A stretch of 64,000 nt of DNA from Dokdonia sp. Lineage in GTDB: Bacteria > Bacteroidota > Bacteroidia > Flavobacteriales > Flavobacteriaceae. Location of the stretch: NCBI GenBank assembly GCA_020630915.1, contig JAHDIF010000007.1, positions 62,001-126,000 on the forward strand, given 5' to 3'. Position numbers and translations under genes: made by a program. How positions within the stretch are numbered: the first letter of the stretch is position 1; every line of letters starts with the position of its first letter. Shown here one piece after another: positions 8,678 to 16,983 of this stretch. The notes beneath the pieces are model-generated. The model was not told the DNA's origin, made no database searches, and saw only the letters and a program-made list of their open reading frames with translations.

Positions 8678-9719
8678 AAAAGTATCACATATAAAAGGGA
8701 TTAATCCCGCTTTCGCGAAAGCAAACTCAAAACCAAAGAAGCCCTCTTTGGATATTCCTGATCTGGCTGACGCCATTGTTTATGGAAACCACACGGCCTT
8801 ATCTCAAGGCATTACTTTGGTAGAAAGCACTTCTCCCAAACATCAAGAAAGGGCACAACAACTTATTGAAAAATGCCTACCAAAAGCCAATAAGTCTATT
8901 CGTGTTGGGATAACGGGTGTTCCTGGTGTTGGAAAAAGCACTTTTATTGAAGCCTTAGGCTCCTACCTAACAGAAAAAGAAAAAAAAGTTGCTGTACTTG
9001 CGGTAGATCCTTCAAGTTCTATTTCTAAGGGAAGTATTTTAGGAGACAAAACTCGTATGGATATGCTATCTCAAAATCCTCGTGCATTTATTAGACCTAG
9101 CGCTTCTGGAGATTCTTTAGGTGGCGTTGCACGTAAAACCCGAGAGGCTATTATTTTGTGTGAGGCGGCTGGTTTTGATACAATTATTATAGAAACCGTG
9201 GGCGTAGGACAGAGCGAAACGATTGTTCATTCTATGGTAGATTTCTTTTTACTCTTAAAACTAGCAGGTGCTGGCGATGAACTTCAAGGCATCAAACGTG
9301 GTATCATTGAAATGGCAGACGCCATTGTAATTAATAAAGCAGATGGGACTAACGAAAAGCCTGCAAGGTTAGCAAAGGCGGCTTTTGCAAAGGCACTACA
9401 CTTATATCCCCCTAAAAATAGTGGCTGGTCACCTAAAGTCACTACCTGTAGCGCTCTAGAAAAAAAAGGGATAACAGAAATATGGGATCTTATCTCTCAA
9501 TATATAAAGGTAGCCAAAGAGGAAAGCTATTTTGAAAAAAAACGACTGGATCAAAATAAATACTGGCTACTACAAACTATTGAAAATAGTTTAAAAGATA
9601 ATTTTTATCAAAACCCAGAAGTGATGCGTCAATTTCCTCAAATCATAGCCTTAATTAGTGAACATAAAATTTCTCCATTTGAAGGGGCTCAAAAGTTATT
9701 AGACATTAGCCATAAATAG
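8670..9719 (+). CDS. meaB: MeaB/ArgK-family GTPase, methylmalonyl-CoA mutase chaperone
   Basis: 349 residues of the G3E GTPase family. The P-loop is GVPGVGKST near residue 80, followed by AVDPSSSISKGSILGDKTRM (switch region), ETVGVGQSE and the base-specificity motif NKADG. MeaB protects and reloads adenosylcobalamin in methylmalonyl-CoA mutase. No mutase gene is in the window. The start is TTG at 8670: no in-frame ATG lies upstream in the open frame (stop at 8601) and the next Met is inside the conserved domain. The first 14 residues include AFAKAN, encoded by a palindrome copy at 8709. A second, decayed copy gives AAFAKALH at about 9380. The 3' end overlaps the convergent PAP2 gene by 14 bp. 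Confidence 0.92.
   Translation: MNKKVSHIKGINPAFAKANSKPKKPSLDIPDLADAIVYGNHTALSQGITLVESTSPKHQERAQQLIEKCLPKANKSIRVGITGVPGVGKSTFIEALGSYLTEKEKKVAVLAVDPSSSISKGSILGDKTRMDMLSQNPRAFIRPSASGDSLGGVARKTREAIILCEAAGFDTIIIETVGVGQSETIVHSMVDFFLLLKLAGAGDELQGIKRGIIEMADAIVINKADGTNEKPARLAKAAFAKALHLYPPKNSGWSPKVTTCSALEKKGITEIWDLISQYIKVAKEESYFEKKRLDQNKYWLLQTIENSLKDNFYQNPEVMRQFPQIIALISEHKISPFEGAQKLLDISHK
8709..8722. repeat. GCTTTCGCGAAAGC palindrome in the meaB N-terminus
   Basis: Exact copy read in the AFAKA frame (NPAFAKANSK). Confidence 0.95.
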
Positions 9720-10281
9720 AAGTAGTATACTTATGCAAGAAATACCTAAACACTTTAAAAAATAGCCATCCCAAAACCCCTCCTATTATCCAACCTGTAA
9801 CAACATCTCCAGGATAATGTACCCCTAGATAAATACGGCTATATCCTACTAAAGAAGACCAGAATAATAATATAAAAATCAAATAACGATAGTGTGACTT
9901 TAAAGCAAGCCCAGCAAAAACTGCGGCTGCCATTGTACTAGCCGCATGAGCCGAAAAGTAACCGTACCTCCCACAACGCTCTGCAACAAATCGCATTGTT
10001 TCTTTCCAGAGTTCTACTTTACAAGGTCTGGGACGTTCAAAACCATGTTTGAAAAGGTTTGCTAGCTGATCAGTACAAGTAATCATAGCTGCCACAACTA
10101 AAACACTAATCACCGTACCTTTTAAGCCAAAATTCTTATATATCAAATAGATGAGAAAAGCATACAAAGGGGCTGCATATAGCTTATTAGTAATAATAAG
10201 CCAGAGGAAATCCCAAGACTCATTACCTAAACTATTTAGGTAAAGGAAAAGCTCGTGATCGTATTCAAGAAGTTGTTCCAT
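9706..10281 (-). CDS. PAP2-family membrane phosphatase
   Basis: 191 residues with about five hydrophobic segments and the three PAP2 motifs: KHGFERPRP (KxxxxxxRP), FSAHAAS in place of PSGH, and SRIYLGVHYPGD (SRxxxxxHxxxD). Such enzymes dephosphorylate undecaprenyl pyrophosphate or phosphatidate at the membrane; the exact lipid is not readable. It starts 5 bp after the small gene at 10287-10517, so it is probably in the same leftward transcript as the lipoprotein and MATE genes. Confidence 0.9.
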   Translation of the reverse strand: MEQLLEYDHELFLYLNSLGNESWDFLWLIITNKLYAAPLYAFLIYLIYKNFGLKGTVISVLVVAAMITCTDQLANLFKHGFERPRPCKVELWKETMRFVAERCGRYGYFSAHAASTMAAAVFAGLALKSHYRYLIFILLFWSSLVGYSRIYLGVHYPGDVVTGWIIGGVLGWLFFKVFRYFLHKYTTSIYG

Positions 10282-10286
10282 CTAAC

Positions 10287-10517
10287 TTACTCTACATCAT
10301 ATTTTGCAATCTCTGCATCATAAAATTCGGTTGCTTGTTTGATCGCATTCTCAGTTTCTGAGGCAAGTTCATCCTCATCTTGCTTGTCAAACTCCTCAAA
10401 CCATTCTATTTCATCTTTAGTAAGATCAATAATAAAACGTGGGAATTCTGTATGTACTACAAATATCGCATCTGGAAATTGGCTGTTGTCACCTAGTAAG
10501 AATTTTGGTATCGTCAT
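10287..10517 (-). CDS. Small acidic conserved protein of unknown function
   Basis: 76 residues, MTIPKFLLGDNSQFPDAIFV to the end, with no signal peptide or membrane helix and many Glu and Asp. I do not recognise a domain. It sits tightly between the lipoprotein gene (10 bp upstream) and the PAP2 gene (5 bp downstream), which supports it as a real gene in the operon. The opposite-strand frame here is a shadow. Confidence 0.65.
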   Translation of the reverse strand: MTIPKFLLGDNSQFPDAIFVVHTEFPRFIIDLTKDEIEWFEEFDKQDEDELASETENAIKQATEFYDAEIAKYDVE

Positions 10518-10527
10518 AATATTTTAT

Positions 10528-11115
10528 TTATTTCTGAGCCTCTTCGTAAAGCTTAATGGCTTTTAGATAGTTTTGCGCTCCATTTTTAGTTTGGTCATAA
10601 ATAAAACCATCGAGTTGAGGATGATTTCTATGTATATATGCCAATAAGGTATCTCTTTTTGCCACCCATAAAGAATCATTAAAAACAATAGATTCTCCTG
10701 CTTCTATCTCTCTAATTTTATTACTGTCAAAATGAAACACCTCTACATACTTTGTAGGTTCTTCATTTAAAAACTGGATGCGTTTACACGTTTTACTTAC
10801 AGTAAGTTTCACCTTATTTTCAGTTATTTCCTCAGTATTATAAATAGTGTACACAGGAGAAAAACTGGAATCCCATTCGAGCCAGTTTGTAAAGGACTCC
10901 TTTGACCAAGATTCTACATACGAGCCACTTACTTGTGTTATACTATCTGCAATACTATTTCGTATTGCATCAAAATCGCTCTCATTGAGTGCCTGATAAT
11001 AGCGCTGCACAATCTCTTCTTTAGATGGGGTTTTTTCTTTAGTTCGTGATTGATCACATGAGAAACAAATTCCTACAAACACAATCAGTATGAGACCTCT
11101 AATGCAATTATTCAT
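10528..11115 (-). CDS. Lipoprotein, possibly NTF2-like
   Basis: 195 residues with a lipoprotein signal whose lipobox is CFSC, followed by a charged linker. The segment EEIVQRYYQALNESDFDAIRN and the later SWSKESFTNWLEWDSSF suggest an NTF2/SnoaL-like fold, seen here only as a sequence resemblance. The start overlaps the end of the MATE gene by 8 bp, so translation may be coupled. Its role is unknown. Confidence 0.75.
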   Translation of the reverse strand: MNNCIRGLILIVFVGICFSCDQSRTKEKTPSKEEIVQRYYQALNESDFDAIRNSIADSITQVSGSYVESWSKESFTNWLEWDSSFSPVYTIYNTEEITENKVKLTVSKTCKRIQFLNEEPTKYVEVFHFDSNKIREIEAGESIVFNDSLWVAKRDTLLAYIHRNHPQLDGFIYDQTKNGAQNYLKAIKLYEEAQK

Positions 11116-12454
11116 TAATTAGTTTTTTGGAAAGATAATTAAATCTAAAGTACAATAGTATGGCAGACACTGTAAGCCCAACTAATAACCCTACCCAAAT
11201 CCCTTGACTGCCCATTTGATCCTCCCTGCCTAAATACCACATCACGGGAAAGCCCACAACCCAGTAGGCTATAAAACAGATCACCGTAGGAATATTTACA
11301 TCTTGCAAACCTCTTAATGCCCCCAAAATAGTAACCTGCACACCATCACTTAACTGAAATAACGCGGCAACGATTAATAATTGTGACGCAAGAAAAATAA
11401 CTTCCGGGTTATCTATATAAAAGGGAGGTAAAAAATCTTTTAGCAGAATAAAACCAACCGCAAAAACGGCTTCAATTAGGAAAACTTGAAGAAATATAGA
11501 GAATGCAATACGTCGCAAATTAGGAAAATCACTCTTTCCTTTTTGGTTACCAACACGTATGGTTGCAGTGACTCCTAATCCCACAGCAATCATAAATGTC
11601 ATGGATGCCAGGTTGAGTGCTATCTGGTTAGCCGCTTGCGCATTGGTACCCAGAATTCCAGATAAAAAGATAGCGGCAGTAAATACAGCTACTTCAAAGA
11701 GCATTTGTAGTGCTGTAGGAAAACCCAATCGTATTAATTCTTTAAATTCCGACCATTGGATATGCTGCATATTCCCTATATAAAAATAGGGTTTAAACTT
11801 TTGCTTTCGCGAAAGCAAAAACACCAACAATCCCAACATAAAAAATCTAGAAATTAAGGTTCCCCAAGCTGCACCCTCTACTTCTAATCTCGGGAAAACC
11901 CATATACCATAAATAAGGAAATAGTTAAAAATTACATTTACAACATTTGCGGTAAGCGTTGCATACATAGCAAAACGGGTCTGTGATAATCCATCTGCAA
12001 ACTGCTTAAAAGCTTGAAATATCATAAGCGGAATCATAGAAAACGCCACAATCTCCAGATAAGGTATGGCTAGTTTCACTACCTCTTCAGGCTGATCTAA
12101 CATACCTAATACTGGCTTTGCCACCAATAAAGCTAGAAATAATAGTACGCCATTTACAGCACACATAACCACTCCGTGATGAAAATGAAGTCTTCCCTTT
12201 TCGATATTACCAGCTCCATCTGCCTCTGCCACTAAGGGTGTTATTGCAAAAGAAAATCCAATTCCAATAGAAAGCGCTATAAATACTAGACTATTACCTA
12301 AACTTACTGCAGCAAGCTGAGCTGGACCCAATTGTCCTACCATCAAATTATCTGCTAGAGCCACAAGAATATGACCTAACTGCCCAAGCATTATTGGGTA
12401 TGCTATAGATAAATTTGTATTGAATTCTGAAGTAAACTTTCTTAGTTGTAGCAT
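11108..12454 (-). CDS. MATE-family efflux transporter (NorM-like)
   Basis: 448 residues with about twelve membrane helices in two MatE halves; the first begins AYPIMLGQLGHILVALADNL and contains MVGQLGPAQLAAVSLGNS, typical of NorM-like proteins. These export cationic drugs or metabolites in exchange for Na+ or H+. A palindrome copy at 11803-11816 is read in the LSRK frame (LLSRKQKFKP) in a cytoplasmic loop between helices, a tolerant site. It is the first gene of a leftward run with the lipoprotein, the small protein and PAP2. Confidence 0.93.
   Translation of the reverse strand: MLQLRKFTSEFNTNLSIAYPIMLGQLGHILVALADNLMVGQLGPAQLAAVSLGNSLVFIALSIGIGFSFAITPLVAEADGAGNIEKGRLHFHHGVVMCAVNGVLLFLALLVAKPVLGMLDQPEEVVKLAIPYLEIVAFSMIPLMIFQAFKQFADGLSQTRFAMYATLTANVVNVIFNYFLIYGIWVFPRLEVEGAAWGTLISRFFMLGLLVFLLSRKQKFKPYFYIGNMQHIQWSEFKELIRLGFPTALQMLFEVAVFTAAIFLSGILGTNAQAANQIALNLASMTFMIAVGLGVTATIRVGNQKGKSDFPNLRRIAFSIFLQVFLIEAVFAVGFILLKDFLPPFYIDNPEVIFLASQLLIVAALFQLSDGVQVTILGALRGLQDVNIPTVICFIAYWVVGFPVMWYLGREDQMGSQGIWVGLLVGLTVSAILLYFRFNYLSKKLINE
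11803..11816. repeat. GCTTTCGCGAAAGC palindrome inside the MATE gene
   Basis: Exact copy read in the LSRK frame, in a loop between helices. Confidence 0.95.
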
Positions 12455-12505
12455 AGAAAGGTTAAAGATAGATAAAAGGTATTTTTGGGGTTGACAAACC
12501 TCTAT

Positions 12506-13261
12506 CTACAGTAATTTTTCTATGTATATGCTAGCACTCCCTGCTTCTCTAATCGTTACAATATTGGCCGCATTATTACTATCTATTCCCGCTCTAACAA
12601 TATCAACTGAAATGACTGCGCCAATAGGAAGTTCCAAAACTTCTGTGATATGTAAGGAAGATTCTTGATGTCCGTTATTTGTTCTTATGTAGCCCGTAGA
12701 ACTATATGTACCGGTAGGCGTTCCACCAATATTTATTCTCATTTCTGGTGCAAAACGGTCCCTTCCACTAGTTGTTGCCAGAGGAACATTTACAACAATC
12801 TTGTACCTTCCTGCCTCACCAACAGTAACTCTTTGATTAGCTGCATCTATGGTATATAAAGTGGTATTATCATTCCACAATAATGTTCCAAACAGTGGGG
12901 CGTTGATCGCCGTATCCGGGTTCATATTTGTTGTAACGTCCGTATTTGAATATTTTACTGATTGACCTATATTAGAAGTAGTTGTCGTGGCATTGTCTAA
13001 TGCCTCCCATACTGGAGCTACGGTAGTGTTTGAATTATATTGAAATTGATCACTATCTGTATTGTAGATAAACAATCCATTTGCAGGACTAGCGATTAAA
13101 TCTCGCTCTGCCGTAGTAACTCTTGGTATTAGAACTCCACCCGTTGTAGAGTTAATGTCCAAAACAGAAGAAGCGTCTGGTGTCGTTGTATTTATTCCTA
13201 CCTGAGAAAAACCTACAGTAGAACTAATTAACACTAAATAAAAAATTACTTTTTTAATCAT
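12506..13261 (-). CDS. Secreted protein with flavobacterial GIN-TP N-terminal motif
   Basis: 251 residues: a signal peptide ending near VGFSQ, then VGINTTTPDASSVLDI and GGVLIPRVTTAERDLI, a motif common at the start of flavobacterial surface and tail-fibre-like proteins. The C-terminal half (GRYKIVVNVPLATTSGRDRF, then IYIEKLL) is beta-rich and resembles C1q/TNF-like jelly rolls. A cell-surface or extracellular location is likely; function unknown. A -7-like box lies 42-49 bp upstream of the start. It is monocistronic. Confidence 0.75.
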   Translation of the reverse strand: MIKKVIFYLVLISSTVGFSQVGINTTTPDASSVLDINSTTGGVLIPRVTTAERDLIASPANGLFIYNTDSDQFQYNSNTTVAPVWEALDNATTTTSNIGQSVKYSNTDVTTNMNPDTAINAPLFGTLLWNDNTTLYTIDAANQRVTVGEAGRYKIVVNVPLATTSGRDRFAPEMRINIGGTPTGTYSSTGYIRTNNGHQESSLHITEVLELPIGAVISVDIVRAGIDSNNAANIVTIREAGSASIYIEKLL

Positions 13262-13302
13262 AACTCAATGACTTTACTTACAGTGAATATTACATAAGCA
13301 CA

Positions 13303-13310
13303 CAAATTTA
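13303..13310 (-). promoter_or_regulatory. -7 box (TAAATTTG) before the secreted-protein gene
   Basis: TAAATTTG on the minus strand matches TAnnTTTG, 42 bp from the start codon. No good -33 TTG is seen at the expected spacing. Confidence 0.4.
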
Positions 13311-13401
13311 ATGTTTTTAACCATATCTATTTAATTTTTAACTAGATATCATTTGGTTTTGCTTTTAAATGTAATTGTTGGACAACAAAAAAACCAATAT
13401 A

Positions 13402-14826
13402 TTAATCTCGAATTGAAGTCGTCATTTTTATACCTGGCTTCTGAATGTAATTATCCATTAGGTAGATAAGGCTTGTCATTGTTGCAGCCCCTAATTCAAG
13501 CTCTCTTTTATTTACTGCATCAAAGGTATCGTTAGCCGCATGATGATGATCAAAATAACGTTGAGAGTCTGGTCGCAAACCTGCTAAAACAATCCCCTTA
13601 TTACCTTCTTTGAGAGGTCCAATATCTGCTCCACTACCTCCTTTTTCGAAATAATGAATAAGATAAGGTTCAAAGAGAGGTTTCCAACTGAGCACCTCAT
13701 CAAAATTACGATCATCACTATCAAAAGAAAAACCACGTGGTGTAAAACCTCCTGCGTCGCTCTCTAAAGCAAAAACGTGTCTTTCATTATTCTTTTTAGC
13801 TTCGGCCGCATATTTTCTTCCTCCTCGTAATCCATTCTCTTCATTCATAAAAAGTACTACCCGAATACTATGTTTAGGTTTATAACCCACTGCTTTCATT
13901 AGCCTGAGTACTTCCATACTCTGTACAACACCTGCCCCATCATCATGGGATCCATCACCGAGATCCCAAGAATCTAAGTGACCTCCTACAACCATATACT
14001 TATTAGGATACTCACGACCTGTTATTTCTCCAATAACATTAAAAGATTCTACATCTGGTAAATTCCTGCATGACATACTGTAATAGAACTTCGTATCAGG
14101 ATTAAGCTTTAATAAGGTGCTCAATAATTCTGCTCCTTTTGTACTTATTGCTGCGGCTGGGATATGTTGCGCCCTTGGTAAATCACCGTAAGACATTGAG
14201 CCGGTGTGTGGATAATCATCTATACTATGCGTTACAGATCGAACGATTACGCCAGCTGCTCCAAGCTTTGCTGCCTCTGCTGCTCCACTGTAACGCTGGT
14301 CAACACAACCACCGTAAGCCCTAAAGGTTTCAATAAGTTCATCCTGCATAGGCCTGTTGTAAAAGACCACTTTCCCCGCAACTTTATCCTTTCCCAAAGC
14401 TTTAAGCTCTTCAATACCCTTTACTTCTATCACACTTGCTTTTAAACCATTAGGAGGAGTAGCTATAGAACCCCCTAAGGCACAGATAGGGACTTGGGTT
14501 GTTTCTCCCAATCCTGTTTCTATATATGCATATTCAGTTGCTCCGCGTATCCACTTTGGAACCATTACAGGTTGTAACCATACTTTATCAAGACCTATCG
14601 AATCTAATTGCGACTTCGTCCATTCTACAGCAAGTTCTGCTCCTAGACTACCACTCAATCTAGATCCTATTTGATTAGACAAATAATCTAGCCATTGATA
14701 GCTATTCCCATTTGTTAAGGCCTCATTATAAATTTGTTTGATTTGAATGGAATCTTTTTGCGCTTTCGCGAAAGCAGAAATCAAACAAATACATATAATC
14801 ACAGCTATTCTTCTCAGGTTATTCAT
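13402..14826 (-). CDS. M28-family secreted peptidase (carboxypeptidase Q-like)
   Basis: 474 residues: signal peptide, PA-type domain, and an M28 zinc peptidase domain with GGHLDSWDLGDGSHDDGAGV (metal His and Asp) and FMNEENGLRGG (catalytic and metal Glu). Such enzymes remove amino acids from peptides outside the cytoplasm. I start at 14826 (MNNLRRIAVIICI) because this ATG overlaps the PPK2 stop in the arrangement ATGAATAA and opens a normal signal peptide; the longer frame adds 16 charged residues. A palindrome copy at 14762 encodes the cleavage region SAFAKAQ. Confidence 0.92.
   Translation of the reverse strand: MNNLRRIAVIICICLISAFAKAQKDSIQIKQIYNEALTNGNSYQWLDYLSNQIGSRLSGSLGAELAVEWTKSQLDSIGLDKVWLQPVMVPKWIRGATEYAYIETGLGETTQVPICALGGSIATPPNGLKASVIEVKGIEELKALGKDKVAGKVVFYNRPMQDELIETFRAYGGCVDQRYSGAAEAAKLGAAGVIVRSVTHSIDDYPHTGSMSYGDLPRAQHIPAAAISTKGAELLSTLLKLNPDTKFYYSMSCRNLPDVESFNVIGEITGREYPNKYMVVGGHLDSWDLGDGSHDDGAGVVQSMEVLRLMKAVGYKPKHSIRVVLFMNEENGLRGGRKYAAEAKKNNERHVFALESDAGGFTPRGFSFDSDDRNFDEVLSWKPLFEPYLIHYFEKGGSGADIGPLKEGNKGIVLAGLRPDSQRYFDHHHAANDTFDAVNKRELELGAATMTSLIYLMDNYIQKPGIKMTTSIRD
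14762..14775. repeat. GCTTTCGCGAAAGC palindrome encoding a signal-peptidase site
   Basis: Exact copy in the AFAKA frame; Ala-Lys-Ala followed by Gln is the predicted cleavage site of the M28 peptidase. Confidence 0.9.
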
Positions 14827-15685
14827 TATTGAGTTGTTCTTTATAAAGTTCAATATTTGCTTTGGTCTTATCATCTAATTCCGGCTCTTGAATATCTTCG
14901 TACTGTTGTAAGGTTTCTAACAATATAGTCGCTACAGCAAGTCTTGCAGCCGGCTTATTATCTGCCGGTATCACATACCAAGGAGCGTGAGGTTTTGAGG
15001 TCCTATTGATTGCATCTTCATAACAAAGTTGGTAATCGTCCCACAATTTACGTTCTTTAAGATCACCTGCAGAGAATTTCCAGTTTTTTTCCTTTTTGTT
15101 CAATCTACGAAGTAGTCTATTCTTTTGCTCTTCTTTAGACAGATGAAGGAAGAATTTATAGATAAGCGTACCATTTTCTGCCAGGTGTTTTTCAAAGGCA
15201 TTGATCTGGTCAAATCGCTTATCCCAAAAAGCATCATTTACATCTTGTACACTGTTTACATCAGGCAAATTCTCGCCTAAAATATATGCTGGATGCACGC
15301 GGGTAACAAGCACGTTTTCATAATGAGTACGATTGTGTACGCCAAATTTTCCTCTAGCAGGAAGTGCCAGATAGTGCCTCCACAGATAATCGTGTTTGAG
15401 CTCCAGATCTGTAGGCACCTTAAAACTATACACCTCGACACCTCTTGCATTAAAATCTTTAAAAACCTCACGTATCAAACTATCCTTACCCGAAGTGTCC
15501 ATTCCTTGCAAACAAATAAGCACAGAATACTTACCGTGGGCATACAAGGTATCTTGTAGTTTCCCAAGCTTTTTCCTAACCTTCTTTAATTGTTTTTCTA
15601 AAACTTCCTCAGTATGATCAGTTTCGGGTTTAGTAGACCAATTTGCTAATGAAATATGATCATTTACTTTTAATGAGTCTTTCAT
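14819..15685 (-). CDS. PPK2-family polyphosphate kinase
   Basis: 288 residues. Walker A is GMDTSGKD at about 61-68, the lid-module region is RGKFGVHNRTHYENVLVTRV, and WKFSAGDLKERKLWDDY is followed by APWYVIPADNKPAARLAVA, the standard C-terminal PPK2 block. The family transfers phosphate between polyphosphate and nucleoside mono- or diphosphates; single-domain proteins of this length belong to classes I or III and I cannot settle which. It overlaps the M28 peptidase gene by 8 bp, so the pair is translationally coupled although no functional link is obvious. Confidence 0.92.
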   Translation of the reverse strand: MKDSLKVNDHISLANWSTKPETDHTEEVLEKQLKKVRKKLGKLQDTLYAHGKYSVLICLQGMDTSGKDSLIREVFKDFNARGVEVYSFKVPTDLELKHDYLWRHYLALPARGKFGVHNRTHYENVLVTRVHPAYILGENLPDVNSVQDVNDAFWDKRFDQINAFEKHLAENGTLIYKFFLHLSKEEQKNRLLRRLNKKEKNWKFSAGDLKERKLWDDYQLCYEDAINRTSKPHAPWYVIPADNKPAARLAVATILLETLQQYEDIQEPELDDKTKANIELYKEQLNNE

Positions 15686-15707
15686 AATCTGCTAGGTTAA
15701 CCTTTTA

Positions 15708-16871
15708 TTATTTACTCGCAAACAGTTTTACATCACTTTCACTTACCTCTGCATCCCCAAGGATAAGAAGACGTTCCACTACATTGCGCAATTCTCTAAT
15801 ATTTCCTGTCCAGTCATATTCTTGAAGTAGCTTAATGGCTTTATCAGAAAATATTTTTTGTGCAGTTCCTTGCTCTTGCGATATCTTTTTTGAAAAGTGA
15901 TTGATCAATAAAGGAATATCTTCTCTACGATCATTAAGTGCTGGCACTTTAATAAGAATCACCGCCAGTCTATGGTATAAATCTTCTCTAAAGTTACCTT
16001 CTTCTATTTCCTTTTTAAGGTTTTTATTAGTCGCAGCTACGACTCGTACATCCACCTTGATATCCTTATCACTACCCACGCGCTGCACACGACTTTCTTG
16101 CAATGCTCTTAGCACCTTAGCTTGTGCAGAAAGGCTCATATCTCCTATTTCATCTAGAAAAATAGTTCCGCCGTTAGCCGCTTCAAACTTTCCTGCACGG
16201 TCTTTATTAGCACTCGTAAAAGCTCCTTTTACATGACCAAAAAGCTCACTCTCTATCAATTCTGAAGGGATGGCAGCACAATTTACCTCGATAAGGGGCC
16301 CTTTAGCCCGCTCACTTTTCTCATGTAACCAATGAGCTACGAGCTCCTTTCCTGTTCCGTTAGGCCCTGTAACGAGGACACGAGCATCGGTCGCAGCCAC
16401 TTTCTCAATCATGTCTTTGATTTGTGTAATTGCTGGGCTCTCACCTATCATCTCGTACTTCTTACTTACTTTTTTCTTAAGTAAGGTATTCTCTACAACA
16501 AGATTTTTCTTATCAAGTGCGTTACGCACTGTATTTAAAAGTCTATTAAGGTCTGGCGGTTTTGAAATGTAATCAAATGCTCCCAGACGCATCGTATTTA
16601 CAGCAGTGTCTAAATCTCCGTGGCCAGAGATCATTACCATAGGAATCTCAGGTTTGAGCTTCTTTACAGCTTCCAGTACTTCAACACCGTCCATTTTAGG
16701 CATTTTAATATCACAAAGAACTAAATCATAGTCATTGTCTTTGATTTTATTAATCCCTTCTAGGCCATCCTCTGCTTCCTCTACTGCATATTCTTTATTT
16801 TCTTCAGATAAGATCTTAGTCAATACTCTGCGTATTGCTGCTTCATCTTCTATAATTAGGATTTTTGACAT
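15708..16871 (-). CDS. Sigma-54-type response regulator without a DNA-binding domain
   Basis: 387 residues: receiver domain with the phosphoacceptor Asp54 in LVLCDIKMPKMDG, then an AAA+ domain with Walker A GPNGTGKE at 169-176, the sigma-54 contact loop GAFTSA at 216-221, and LDEIGDMSLSAQAKVLRALQ as Walker B and beyond. The protein ends VVERLLILGDAEVSESDVKLFASK right after the AAA+ C-subdomain, so the Fis-type helix-turn-helix of NtrC is missing. It could activate sigma-54 polymerase from solution or through a partner. No histidine kinase is nearby. GAFTSA differs from the usual GAFTGA at one residue. Confidence 0.92.
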   Translation of the reverse strand: MSKILIIEDEAAIRRVLTKILSEENKEYAVEEAEDGLEGINKIKDNDYDLVLCDIKMPKMDGVEVLEAVKKLKPEIPMVMISGHGDLDTAVNTMRLGAFDYISKPPDLNRLLNTVRNALDKKNLVVENTLLKKKVSKKYEMIGESPAITQIKDMIEKVAATDARVLVTGPNGTGKELVAHWLHEKSERAKGPLIEVNCAAIPSELIESELFGHVKGAFTSANKDRAGKFEAANGGTIFLDEIGDMSLSAQAKVLRALQESRVQRVGSDKDIKVDVRVVAATNKNLKKEIEEGNFREDLYHRLAVILIKVPALNDRREDIPLLINHFSKKISQEQGTAQKIFSDKAIKLLQEYDWTGNIRELRNVVERLLILGDAEVSESDVKLFASK

Positions 16872-16923
16872 ATATATTTTTTTAGTTTTATGCTTTACCG
16901 CTTTGCTCTCTCAAAGGTCGTGA

Positions 16924-16970
16924 ACCTGCCTGCCTGCAGACAGGTCTCCAGATCTCGCTTTCGCGAAAGC
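16924..16970. repeat. Composite repeat: CCTGCCTG/CAGACAGG inverted repeat plus GCTTTCGCGAAAGC
   Basis: An imperfect 22-bp inverted repeat at 16924-16945 is followed 11 bp later by an exact palindrome at 16957-16970. It lies between the MscS gene and the response-regulator start. A related composite occurs at 45850-45880. Confidence 0.85.
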
Positions 16971-16983
16971 ATACTTCAAAAGA

